A DNA stretch of 64,000 nt from Providencia rettgeri (lineage in GTDB: Bacteria; Pseudomonadota; Gammaproteobacteria; Enterobacterales; Enterobacteriaceae): contig NZ_CP163512.1 of NCBI RefSeq assembly GCF_041075285.1, forward strand, positions 1,426,001 to 1,490,000. The letters are read 5' to 3'. Below the pieces are notes generated by a model that was not told where the DNA came from, did not search any database, and was given only the letters and a program-made list of their open reading frames with translations. The position numbers were made by a program, and so were the translations under genes. Below, piece by piece: positions 40,604 to 49,312 of this stretch (position 1 is its first letter; each line of letters begins with the position of its first letter).

Positions 40604-40702
40604 AGGCAAAAATCAATGCATTGGTTTTCCTAGTTTACCTTCAAAACTGATACAACTTGTGTTTGACAGCATTCTGAGGACACCAAATGGAACCCTGATT
40701 AT

Positions 40703-41704
40703 TTAGCGATTTGCTGCTTTTTGCACTAACGCTGCTTTTTCACTGTCGGACAAATATGCCATTGTTAAGCCGTTACGTTGTGCTTGCTCAATCTGTTCAA
40801 CAGTTAAACCTGCTTGCGGGGCAGCGACTTCATATTCATGGCGTAGCTCAATGCCTTGAACCGCTGGATCGTCGGTATTGATTGAAGCTAATACACCGTG
40901 CTGTAAAAATGTTTTGAGTGGATGCTGCGCTAATGTCGCCACTGTACTGGTTTGGATATTCGAGGTTAGACAACTCTCAACCCCTATTTGATGTTTAACT
41001 AAATATTCTATTAAAGCAGGGTCTTCAATGGCTTTTACACCATGGCCAATACGTTGTGCCCCTAATTGTTTGATGGCATGCCAAATACTGGCAGCACCAG
41101 CTGCTTCGCCAGCATGTACAGTAATATTTAGCCCCGTATTTCGTGCTTGGATGAAGTGGTCTTCAAACAATTCACCGGGGAAACCAAGCTCATCACCAGC
41201 AAGGTCTAAAGCACATAAGTGGTTACGATGTGCTAGCAGACCTTGTAACTCAGCAGTACAAGCTTTTTGCCCAAATGTCCGGCTTAAAATACCAATTAGG
41301 TTGATTTTAATATCATATTGGCGACATCCTGCATGAACGCCATCAATTATGGCTTCAACCACACCCTCAACAGGCAATTGATGTTTCATGGACATGTAAT
41401 AAGGTGAAAAACGTAACTCTGCATAGTCAATACCTGCATTAAAGGCATCTTCTACGTTTTCAAATGCAACACGGCGACATGCCTCTAAATCAGCGAGTAC
41501 AGCGACTCCCCAGTCTAATTTTGTTAAGAAGCTTATTAAGTCGGCTTCTTGGTCTATAATTTGTACGTGAGGGCGTAATGTTTCAAGCTCAGTGGCAGGT
41601 AACTGAATATTATGTTCTTTAGCCAAGGAAAGTATTGTTTCTGGGCGGATGTTACCATCTAGATGGCGATGTAAATCGGTTAAAGGGAGGTTTGTTTTTA
41701 TCAC
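40703..41704 (-). CDS. add: Adenosine deaminase
   Basis: 333 residues, as in E. coli Add. The zinc site is formed by LHRHLDG near the N-terminus, VHAGEA (His and catalytic Glu near residue 200) and INTDDP (Asp). It converts adenosine and deoxyadenosine to inosine forms in purine salvage. The gene stands alone. Placement near ydgA follows E. coli. Confidence 0.96.
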   Translation of the reverse strand: MIKTNLPLTDLHRHLDGNIRPETILSLAKEHNIQLPATELETLRPHVQIIDQEADLISFLTKLDWGVAVLADLEACRRVAFENVEDAFNAGIDYAELRFSPYYMSMKHQLPVEGVVEAIIDGVHAGCRQYDIKINLIGILSRTFGQKACTAELQGLLAHRNHLCALDLAGDELGFPGELFEDHFIQARNTGLNITVHAGEAAGAASIWHAIKQLGAQRIGHGVKAIEDPALIEYLVKHQIGVESCLTSNIQTSTVATLAQHPLKTFLQHGVLASINTDDPAVQGIELRHEYEVAAPQAGLTVEQIEQAQRNGLTMAYLSDSEKAALVQKAANR

Positions 41705-41842
41705 GGAATGATCCTTTATCTATTTTCTTACTTTATTTTGGCTGTCATAACATCAAAATCAACCTTAAATCACGAAAAATGAGAATCGCGTACATTTATT
41801 ACATTTAATATGTGATATGTATCACATTTAAGTCTAAAGATT

Positions 41843-41876
41843 AAAAAAACGCCAATCAAATTGACTGGCGTTTTTA
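41843..41876 (-). terminator. Rho-independent terminator of ydgA
   Basis: AAACGCCA-GTCA and TTGAC/GATTGGCGTTT form the stem; on the minus strand a T-run follows. It lies 24 bases after the ydgA stop. Confidence 0.85.
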
Positions 41877-41900
41877 AACTTTTCAGATGAAAGAAATTAA

Positions 41901-43547
41901 TTAGTTCGCTGGTGCTTCTTGCGGAGCAGGTGCTAATTCTGGTGTATCCATCTCTGGTGCTGGTTCCGCATCAGGTGCTGGTACATCTTCATACTCTAAA
42001 GCATCTTCTGGATTAGACATGACTTTCATCTTAGTCAGGAATTCAGCTAAAGTGTATTTATCGTTGTTGAATGTCAGGTCATTTCCCGCAAACTTGATAG
42101 TCATTGTTAAATCATTTTCGCTATCAATCATCCAAGGCGATTTTTTCTGTTTGGCTTTTTCAGCACGTTGTTCGTCTGTCATGAACATTTCTTCGAAAGG
42201 CGAAGAGAACATGTCAGAAGTTAACATTTGTTGAACACCTTCAAACTCTGAGGTTACCATACCTTTCATTTCTTTTTTGGTATCAGCATCAACAGGGGTA
42301 CCTTGGTCGATGATCATGGCTTGTGTCATGGATTCAATCAACATTGGCTTATTCAGCTTAAGATTAAAATCGAAAGATGTAATCAGTTGTTTAATGGCTT
42401 CATCGACTTTATTAGACATTGCTAATGCTGTCATTTCATCCTGGTTCCATTTGTTAAACGTAATGCTTAAATCAACAGAACTTTGGCCTGCTTCGTTTTT
42501 CCAGTAGAATGGGCTAACAGTGAAAACAGGTTTGCTTTTCATCAGCTCAGGTAATGTGGTAGACATCATTTCCATCGCTAAACGTTCAGTTGCTTCAGTC
42601 GGATCGCCATTCGCTAGGCCTTGGGCTATTGCTTCATTGTATTGTTCAACGAATTTACCTAATGCTTTTGCGTCTAATTTTTCAATGGCAACTGTTAATT
42701 CACCTGAACCTAAATTTTGCTCTAACGCTTTTAAGTCACCGATGCTGTAGGAGATATTCCCTTTAACATCTTCACCTGTGATAGCAGTGTCACTTGAGAT
42801 TTTTAAATCTTTAAACGAGAACTTAGTATCCGGGATATTAAAGTCTGAATCAGCAATCACAAACTGTTGTTTACCAGTATAGAAACCGTATTGAGATTTC
42901 GTCACATTAGAGACTAATTTTAAGCCTTTTAATGTGATGGATTCTGTTTTGTCTTTTTTACCAATCACTAAGTTATCAGTAACTAAAGACGCATCAACCG
43001 CAGCAAGATCTGCCGTTGTTGAAACATCAAATTTAGAGCCACTGAACGAAATGGTAGCATCATCCTTAGTGTAATCAATAGGGATTAACTCTAAACTAGT
43101 ATCAATGCTTTTGCTGTAACCAATAACGGCGTTACCATGAATAAATGGCTTGCCTTTGGTGGCTTCAAATAATTCTTTAGTTGTTGCATTGTTAGCTAAC
43201 TCAACTTGGGTCGCTGCTAATTTAGGGATTAAATTAAATTTAGCAACCTGAGAAACAGGGAATGGACCGTGGTCGATATTTGCTTTAAATACGATTGACT
43301 CATCAGGTGTTGTAGAGTCAGCAGACGTAATCACGATATCCGCTTGAGAGGAGAAAACACCTTTTGTGTAGTTTTCTACTTTAAAATTCACACCTGCTTC
43401 AGGTACATTTACAGCAAAAAAATCGTTGGTTTTCAGGATGACTCTATCAAGTTCATCTTTAACTTTAGAACCTGTATACCAAGATGCACCTGTCCAAACG
43501 GCACCCAGAGCAACGATAACACCAACCGCGACTAATGACTTTTTCAT
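41901..43547 (-). CDS. ydgA: DUF945 family protein YdgA
   Basis: 548 residues from ATG 43547, which has GGATG nine bases upstream. An N-terminal hydrophobic segment (MKKSLVAVGVIVALGAVWTG) anchors it to the inner membrane with the bulk in the periplasm. The body is the DUF945 domain (GVFSSQADIVIT, DHGPFPVS motifs). A Pro/Glu/Ala-rich tail (PAPDAEPAPEMDTPELAPAP) follows, longer than in E. coli YdgA. The function is unknown; the domain has AsmA-like features of envelope proteins. It lies between add and manA. Confidence 0.9.
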   Translation of the reverse strand: MKKSLVAVGVIVALGAVWTGASWYTGSKVKDELDRVILKTNDFFAVNVPEAGVNFKVENYTKGVFSSQADIVITSADSTTPDESIVFKANIDHGPFPVSQVAKFNLIPKLAATQVELANNATTKELFEATKGKPFIHGNAVIGYSKSIDTSLELIPIDYTKDDATISFSGSKFDVSTTADLAAVDASLVTDNLVIGKKDKTESITLKGLKLVSNVTKSQYGFYTGKQQFVIADSDFNIPDTKFSFKDLKISSDTAITGEDVKGNISYSIGDLKALEQNLGSGELTVAIEKLDAKALGKFVEQYNEAIAQGLANGDPTEATERLAMEMMSTTLPELMKSKPVFTVSPFYWKNEAGQSSVDLSITFNKWNQDEMTALAMSNKVDEAIKQLITSFDFNLKLNKPMLIESMTQAMIIDQGTPVDADTKKEMKGMVTSEFEGVQQMLTSDMFSSPFEEMFMTDEQRAEKAKQKKSPWMIDSENDLTMTIKFAGNDLTFNNDKYTLAEFLTKMKVMSNPEDALEYEDVPAPDAEPAPEMDTPELAPAPQEAPAN

Positions 43548-43608
43548 TATAAACATCCATCCTTTCAGTACGTTTTTAACGTACTTATAAATTTGTATAG
43601 GTTTTATA

Positions 43609-43641
43609 TAACCGTCTTAATGCTGCGTAAAAAAGACGGTT
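43609..43641. terminator. Possible terminator of manA
   Basis: ACCGTCTT and AAGACGGT form an 8-bp stem in the manA-ydgA gap, with a few T on the minus strand inside and after the arm. It is moderate evidence only. Confidence 0.45.
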
Positions 43642-43657
43642 AATACAGAATATGACA

Positions 43658-44833
43658 CTAAAGATTGAATACTCGGGCAAGTTTACCATGACCTTTGATG
43701 GAAACTCTTTCCTCATATGCAGGCAGAAAAACAGACTCACCAGAATCAATGCTAATTTCTTTATTGCCTGAATTTAAAACTAACTCACCTTCAATACAGA
43801 ATAAAATTGAGGCTGTATGGTTAGTTAGGGTAATCCCCGAGTCGCTAATAGAATATATATTAAATGAAAAATCTTCTACTGGAATATGATATTTCCAGAT
43901 ATTTCCAGATTTTTCGGGGATATTTAACAAGTCGTGGGCCGCAGTTGGGTTAAAATCGATATTAGCAATTAACTCAGGTACATCGATATGCTTATTTGTC
44001 AGACCTGCACGTAACACATTATCAGAGTTGGCCATAACTTCTAAACCAACACCTTCAAGGTATGCATGTGGAGTTCTTGCATACAAAAACATAGCTTCAC
44101 CAGGTTGTAATTCAATCACATTCAAAAGCAGTGGAGTAAATAAACCATTATCTTCAGGATACAAACTGACCATTTGCTTAATTGAATCCCAAGGCTCGCC
44201 TTGACGGCTATTTAAAGCGGCTTTTAATACCCCTAAAGCCAACTCTTTCTGGGCACCAGTTAGATTCAGAATTTGTGCAAATAATCGAGAAAGCTTTTCT
44301 TCTGTCGGTGCCTGTACAAATAATTGAATATCGGGATGAGCAGCAGAAATAAAATCAAGTAAAGCGGCTATCTCATCCAAAGGGCGGAATGCATTCATGG
44401 CCTTAAAAGGTGTCAAGGCATAAATTAACTCGGGTTTATGATTGTCGTCTTTGTAATTACGCTGCGGAGAATCAAGCGGAATACCCGCAGCATTCTCTTT
44501 CGCAAAACCGACTTCTGCATATGTTTTATTTGGATGCACCTGAACTGAAAGCGGTTGAGCCGCACAAAGTACTTTGAAAAGATAGGGCAAGCGATGGTAG
44601 GTTTGGGCAACTTTTTTTCCTAAATACTTTTGCGGATCGCTGTCAATCAGTATGTTTAATGGAGTCACTTGATTATTTTGACTATTGATAACTTCGGAGC
44701 TTGCCTTAGGGTGTGCTCCCATCCAAAGCTCTGCCATTGGTAAATTCTCTGGATTTGCTATTCCATAGAGCTGCGTTAGGGCGGTTTTACTTCCCCAATC
44801 ATAATTTTGGACTTTGTTTATCATTTTAAGCAT
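43658..44833 (-). CDS. manA: Mannose-6-phosphate isomerase (type I)
   Basis: 391 residues. The N-terminus (VQNYDWGSKTALTQLYG) and the zinc-binding QVHPNK and HKPELIYAL segments are those of type I isomerases. ARTPHAYLEGVGLEVMANSDN is the family signature. It interconverts mannose-6-phosphate and fructose-6-phosphate, linking glycolysis to GDP-mannose synthesis. It is divergent from fumC and upstream of ydgA, as in E. coli. Confidence 0.97.
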   Translation of the reverse strand: MLKMINKVQNYDWGSKTALTQLYGIANPENLPMAELWMGAHPKASSEVINSQNNQVTPLNILIDSDPQKYLGKKVAQTYHRLPYLFKVLCAAQPLSVQVHPNKTYAEVGFAKENAAGIPLDSPQRNYKDDNHKPELIYALTPFKAMNAFRPLDEIAALLDFISAAHPDIQLFVQAPTEEKLSRLFAQILNLTGAQKELALGVLKAALNSRQGEPWDSIKQMVSLYPEDNGLFTPLLLNVIELQPGEAMFLYARTPHAYLEGVGLEVMANSDNVLRAGLTNKHIDVPELIANIDFNPTAAHDLLNIPEKSGNIWKYHIPVEDFSFNIYSISDSGITLTNHTASILFCIEGELVLNSGNKEISIDSGESVFLPAYEERVSIKGHGKLARVFNL

Positions 44834-45013
44834 AGCAAAATTCTCTTATTTGAAAAAAATCAACTCATTTCCTCAACATCAGGGCACAATAAGCTCGACC
44901 AAGTCTCATAAATGAAATTCAATTTGTGGCATTATAGTGCTTGGTTATTTGCTTACCTGCAAGCAGATGATTCTAAAATCAATTATTCTGTGTATGTACC
45001 TAAGGAGATAGTA

Positions 45014-46411
45014 ATGGCAGCCACTCGCATTGAAAAAGACTCAATGGGACCTATTGAAGTACCTGCTGACCAATTGTGGGGCGCACAAACGCAGCGTTCT
45101 TTAGAACATTTCCGTATATCAGTAGAAAAAATGCCTGTCGCACTGATCCACGCACTTGCGATTACTAAAAAAGCGGCAGCAAGTGTCAATATGGATTTGG
45201 GGTTACTGGCTAAAGATCGCGGTGAGGCAATTATTGCAGCAGCTGACGAAGTATTAGCGGGTAAACACCCAACAGAATTTCCGTTGGCTATTTGGCAAAC
45301 GGGTTCTGGCACACAAAGTAATATGAACATGAACGAAGTGTTAGCGAATCGAGGGAGTGAGATTTTAGGTGGTCAAAGAGGGAGTGACCGTCTAATCCAC
45401 CCAAATGATGATGTTAACAAAAGTCAAAGTTCAAATGATGTTTTCCCAACCGCAATGCACGTTGCTGCCGTTATTGCTATTCGCGAACATCTGTTACCTG
45501 AATTGAAAGTTTTGCATAAGACGCTTGATGCAAAAGCTAAAGAATTTAAAGACATCGTTAAAATCGGTCGTACTCACCTACAAGATGCAACTCCGCTGAC
45601 GTTAGGCCAAGAAATTTCTGGCTGGGCGGCAATGTTAGCACATAATGAAAAACACATTGAAAACGCGGTTCCTCATGTTTGTGAATTAGCATTAGGGGGC
45701 ACAGCGGTAGGTACAGGTCTAAATACTCACCCTGAGTATGCTGTTCGTGTTGCAAAAAAAATCGCAGAACTAACTGGGCAGCCATTTATCACGGCCCCTA
45801 ATAAATTCGAAGCATTGGCAACTTGCGATAGCCTAGTTCATGCTCATGGTGCATTAAAAGGCTTAGCAGCATCATTAATGAAAATTGCTAACGACGTTAG
45901 ATGGTTAGCCTCCGGTCCACGTTGTGGTATTGGTGAAATTTCAATCCCAGAAAATGAGCCAGGAAGTTCAATCATGCCAGGCAAAGTCAATCCAACACAG
46001 TGTGAAGCATTGACTATGCTGTGCGCACAAGTGATGGGTAATGATGTCGCTGTCAATATTGGTGGCGCATCTGGTAACTTTGAATTAAACGTTTTCCGTC
46101 CAATGTTAATCGACAATTTCTTACAATCTGTTCGTTTATTAGCGGATGGCATGCGTAGTTTTAATGAACATTGTGCGGTAGGTATTGAGCCTAATCGTGA
46201 ACGTATTGAAAAATTACTGCATGAATCGCTGATGCTCGTGACCGCACTGAATACCCATATTGGCTATGATAAAGCAGCTGAAATTGCGAAGAAAGCGCAT
46301 AAAGAAGGTTTAACGCTGAAAGAATCCGCCTTAAAACTGAACTACTTAACAGAAGAACAGTTTAATGATTGGGTTCGTCCTGAAGATATGGTTGGCAGTA
46401 TGAAATCGTAA
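45014..46411 (+). CDS. fumC: Fumarate hydratase class II
   Basis: 465 residues. The signature [16 protein letters not shown] and the substrate-binding [28 protein letters not shown] and [10 protein letters not shown] segments are present. It is the iron-free, oxidation-resistant fumarase of the citric acid cycle. The start ATG 45014 has TAAGGAG 7 bases upstream; an in-frame ATG at 44912 lies in the manA promoter region and is not used. It converges with tus, exactly as in E. coli. Confidence 0.98.
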   Translation: MAATRIEKDSMGPIEVPADQLWGAQTQRSLEHFRISVEKMPVALIHALAITKKAAASVNMDLGLLAKDRGEAIIAAADEVLAGKHPTEFPLAIWQTGSGTQSNMNMNEVLANRGSEILGGQRGSDRLIHPNDDVNKSQSSNDVFPTAMHVAAVIAIREHLLPELKVLHKTLDAKAKEFKDIVKIGRTHLQDATPLTLGQEISGWAAMLAHNEKHIENAVPHVCELALGGTAVGTGLNTHPEYAVRVAKKIAELTGQPFITAPNKFEALATCDSLVHAHGALKGLAASLMKIANDVRWLASGPRCGIGEISIPENEPGSSIMPGKVNPTQCEALTMLCAQVMGNDVAVNIGGASGNFELNVFRPMLIDNFLQSVRLLADGMRSFNEHCAVGIEPNRERIEKLLHESLMLVTALNTHIGYDKAAEIAKKAHKEGLTLKESALKLNYLTEEQFNDWVRPEDMVGSMKS

Positions 46412-46434
46412 TCATCGATTTTAGATGAAAGCTG

Positions 46435-46472
46435 AAACACCCGCTTGGTTTTAAACTGGCGGGTGTTTTTTT
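46435..46472 (+). terminator. Rho-independent terminator of fumC
   Basis: AACACCCGC and GCGGGTGTT form a 9-bp stem around about 14 bases, followed by seven T. The T-run overlaps the stop region of the convergent tus. Confidence 0.9.
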
Positions 46473-47388
46473 ATCTCTCAATATAGAGATTTAATCGCGG
46501 GATCAATAACTCAACGGGTTTTGCACGAGGTCGATTCCGTATTGCAATATTATCAGCATGGTAATCAGGTAAATGATTAATTTTGATCTCGTCTATTGAT
46601 TTCTCAACAGCAAACACAAATAAAGGTGTCGCGCAGGCAAATTGCGTTTGTTTTTGCTGAGCTTTATCCCAAACACGGGCGATTGGTTGTACTTTAACAG
46701 GGCGCTGTGTTTTTAAAATGGCGTCATAGGGGAGGGAATTGATCAATCGAATTTCATTTTCTAGTTGCAATTGCCAATGGTCTCTTGGGATGTGCAATGG
46801 GCAACGTCCACTATCTAAGCTAGCTTGTAAACGTTCTAAAATAGTTTCTTTTGTGACTTTATTAATCACTTTTTTATTCGCCCAGCCAAAATTAATGGTA
46901 TCAACATCCACTAAGAAGGTAAGGGTGCGGTAGGTGTTCAGTGTTAATAGCCCATGCAAACTTTCCCTTATGAATTCAAATCGTTGAGTTTCATTGAAAT
47001 GAGTAACAATGGTTTTAATTTGTACTTTTAATTCATTGATTTTAGATATATGCAGGCTAAACTCTCGATATTTTTTAATATCGGTTTGAATACAGACAGC
47101 TCCGGGTAAACGGATAGCGGATTTATTACTAGTGACTTCGGATTTGTCGTGAATAAACAGCAGATTAATTAACTTTATCGTTTCATTTATGGCTTCATAG
47201 CTTGTTAATCTATGTACGCTAATACTTGATATTTCATTGTGTTCCTCACCTTTATAAATATCGGGTAGAGTAAATACACTCGCCAAAAAAGGAGCTTGTC
47301 GAGTCTGCTCTAACAATAAATGGCTAAGCTGTTGAATTTCAAATTCAAGTTGATTAAAAGCAGTGATAAGGTTTTGTTTATGGTTCAT
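46471..47388 (-). CDS. tus: DNA replication terminus site-binding protein Tus
   Basis: 305 residues (E. coli 309). Conserved blocks are DIYKGEEHNEISSISV, RLPGAVCIQTD, the FGWANKKVINKVTKE helix, the DNA-binding RPVKVQPIARVWDKAQQKQ and YHADNIAIRNRPRAKPVELL with LIPRLNLYIER at the end. Tus binds Ter sites as a monomer and arrests replication forks arriving from one side. The ATG is only two bases from a Ter site (47391-47406), so Tus binding must block its own promoter or start region, as known for E. coli tus/TerB. Confidence 0.95.
   Translation of the reverse strand: MNHKQNLITAFNQLEFEIQQLSHLLLEQTRQAPFLASVFTLPDIYKGEEHNEISSISVHRLTSYEAINETIKLINLLFIHDKSEVTSNKSAIRLPGAVCIQTDIKKYREFSLHISKINELKVQIKTIVTHFNETQRFEFIRESLHGLLTLNTYRTLTFLVDVDTINFGWANKKVINKVTKETILERLQASLDSGRCPLHIPRDHWQLQLENEIRLINSLPYDAILKTQRPVKVQPIARVWDKAQQKQTQFACATPLFVFAVEKSIDEIKINHLPDYHADNIAIRNRPRAKPVELLIPRLNLYIER
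46729..46736 (+). other. KOPS-like octamer
   Basis: GGGGAGGG on the plus strand within tus, pointing right towards the dif-like site. Confidence 0.4.
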
Positions 47389-47390
47389 CT

Positions 47391-47406
47391 TTAGTTACAA
47401 CATCCT
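47391..47406 (-). other. Replication terminator Ter site at the tus start
   Basis: On the minus strand it reads AGGATGTTGTAACTAA, followed by AG and the tus ATG. It matches the Ter consensus at every fixed position and has G at the variable third base, as in E. coli TerC and TerG. The AGGA end could also have some ribosome-binding character. Confidence 0.95.
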
Positions 47407-47644
47407 AATGCATTTAAATAAAAATCTAACATTAACTCCTGAGAATAACAACTAGTAGCTAACCAGTATGTATAGTGGCGGGGCAAACGTTAATAAAAGA
47501 ACCCAATACGGTCAAATAAAAAAACGCTGATTAGCGTAATTATTCATTAGTTTATAACTAAAAACGAAAGAAATAATTCTTTATTCTATCAATATAAAAG
47601 GCCAAATGACTTAATGTTTTTCTCCATCATAATAAGGTAATAAT

Positions 47645-48430
47645 ATGCATATTATTCAATCTCTCACACAACCCATTACCGACTACTTCCAAAATAACGA
47701 TACTCCACAATGCAATAGACAATATCTTGGTACTATTCACTCTATTCAAGATGCGTTACCTGAAAATGCAACCCCCAGTCATCTCCGGTGCGCTCTACAG
47801 GGAGAAGGGGTGTTATCGCGTTACTCGACAGATGAGATGAATAACTATTTATGTTCTGTCAATGCGCAGACTTGCGTGGTCGCAACATTATACAATAAAG
47901 AAAATCAGACGGGGGCCGTGATACATTTTGACCACAATATCTCAAACTTGATAGATCAAGCAATCAGTGAAACGTTATCACAACTGCAATGTACAAATAG
48001 TCATAATATTACATCAACGCTCACTGGCGGGATCTGGCTTATGGCAGGGGATAGTATTGGGGAACCAGTAAAAACGGCATTAAGCAAACATGGTATAAAT
48101 GCGCAATGGGATCAATGGGCACTCTCTCCGTGTATTCCTCATAATTATGGTGTTGTATTAAATTTAGAAGATGGAAGTACCAAAAGTTTTGAACAACCCG
48201 ATCATGCAGTACGCCAATTTTTGCATCCACTGCTCTGTAAAGCGAATAATAGTAGTGACCTTGCTAATGAGCCCCCAGAAGTACAGCGGGCACATGATTT
48301 TATGACGCGGTTTATGTCTCCCGCGATAAGTGAAAGAGGAGGCCAGTTTATATTTACAGATTCTAATATTAAACATACGATCACAGCGGATGATATCAAT
48401 AAGTTTCGTTTCAATATACATAACATATAA
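47645..48430 (+). CDS. CheD-like putative glutamine deamidase, not in a chemotaxis locus
   Basis: 261 residues, no signal peptide or membrane helix. Residues ~65-190 match the CheD layout. Ser71 lies six residues before Cys77, and Cys77 lies 17 before His94, in CVVATLYNKENQTGAVIH. From memory the Thermotoga CheD triad Thr21/Cys27/His44 has exactly this spacing and the same GAxxH. Later LTGGIWL, SIGEPVKTALSKHGI and VVLNLEDGSTKSF follow the CheD order. CheD deamidates receptor Gln residues; the wider fold includes the CNF1/BLF1 toxins. Extra ~60 N-terminal and ~50 C-terminal residues and the lack of che genes nearby argue against a standard CheD. It is divergent from tus and followed by a MITE. 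Enzyme activity and target are inferences. Confidence 0.65.
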   Translation: MHIIQSLTQPITDYFQNNDTPQCNRQYLGTIHSIQDALPENATPSHLRCALQGEGVLSRYSTDEMNNYLCSVNAQTCVVATLYNKENQTGAVIHFDHNISNLIDQAISETLSQLQCTNSHNITSTLTGGIWLMAGDSIGEPVKTALSKHGINAQWDQWALSPCIPHNYGVVLNLEDGSTKSFEQPDHAVRQFLHPLLCKANNSSDLANEPPEVQRAHDFMTRFMSPAISERGGQFIFTDSNIKHTITADDINKFRFNIHNI

Positions 48431-48440
48431 AAGGGTGCTA

Positions 48441-48598
48441 GGGGCTGTTGATTTTTACTGCTAGAAAGGTCAAAAAAAATCCGAAAAATGAATAAGTGTA
48501 TCCATCGTGCTGACTAACGACGATTTGAATAAAAAATTGAGTCTAAACGCCGCCCTACAGATTCGATTAAAAATTAACCATCAAAAATAAACAGCCCC
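48441..48598. mobile_element. MITE-like element, copy B
   Basis: 158 bases beginning GGGGCTGTTGATTTTTA and ending ATCAAAAATAAACAGCCCC, flanked by TA on both sides (possible TA target duplication). Its reverse complement aligns with copy A at 38793-39064 along the ends and two internal blocks. No coding potential. Confidence 0.75.
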
Positions 48599-48666
48599 TA
48601 GTAATGACTGAAACCGAATCATTATTGAAAAGGTAAGAGAAACAATATTGTCTCTTACCTAATGAG

Positions 48667-49230
48667 TTAATTCAGTTCTAAATCAATCACTTGATAGAAT
48701 GCATTTGGCGTGTCATCGATTGTCCAAACAGCAAGAATAGTATGATATCCTTGATGGGATAACGGAAGGCGACAATGATGTTGGACGACTTCTGGAGGCA
48801 TTTCAATGCGTTCAAATTTACAAAAAGGAATTAAATCAAATTGGGCACGAGATAATGGTGCATCTGGGTTCCAATTTTGTTTAGTTATAAAATATTCCCA
48901 TTTCGTTGTTTTATGTCTTGCTGTGAGTTGCCATTTAAAATTAATTTCAGGGGATGTGTGCACCGAACGCTGCCAGCGCTGGGATGTCTGTTCATCAAGT
49001 TGCTTAAACTGGGGAAGACCGGCGCTGGCAATCTTTCCATCAATTGGCCCTCTTTCTGGAAAGCCCTTAAGTCCTTCAACGGATTGAGGTTCATACTGAA
49101 CGGGACCACAATTTTTATTATTTTGTGTTTTACAAAAATAAGCTCGACTTCCAGGGGATTCTACATATCCATGAGACCAGACTAAAAAGCTGCAACAAAA
49201 AAGAGTGGGAGCAAGTAACAATCGTTTCAT
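48667..49230 (-). CDS. AA10 lytic polysaccharide monooxygenase (chitin-active type)
   Basis: 187 residues. The signal peptide ends ...LVWS so the mature protein starts at His20 (HGYVESPGSRAYFC), as required for the copper histidine brace. The second brace His is His106 (TARHKTTKWEYFITK). Single-domain: no chitin-binding module is appended. Family members oxidatively cleave chitin or cellulose; in pathogens some act as adhesins or colonisation factors. GAGGAAAT precedes the ATG. It stands alone between a MITE and ynfM. Confidence 0.9.
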   Translation of the reverse strand: MKRLLLAPTLFCCSFLVWSHGYVESPGSRAYFCKTQNNKNCGPVQYEPQSVEGLKGFPERGPIDGKIASAGLPQFKQLDEQTSQRWQRSVHTSPEINFKWQLTARHKTTKWEYFITKQNWNPDAPLSRAQFDLIPFCKFERIEMPPEVVQHHCRLPLSHQGYHTILAVWTIDDTPNAFYQVIDLELN

Positions 49231-49312
49231 CTTATTTCCTCGTTATTAAAAGAAACCATATCATCCAGTAATAACGAGGAATCGAAAATTTTAACCTTTG
49301 TTAGCGATTAAG

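Larger units (their letters stand above)
40344..40702. other. Intergenic region between yfeH and add
   Basis: Contains a Ter site (40422-40437), a small dyad around GGGCACCAAATGATGCCC (about 40539-40556) and a large hairpin at 40567-40603. No gene was seen. Confidence 0.6.

Noticed and set aside
48039..48426. Minus-strand open frames inside the CheD-like gene
   Set aside because: No ribosome binding sites or family resemblance; the plus-strand frame has the motif support.
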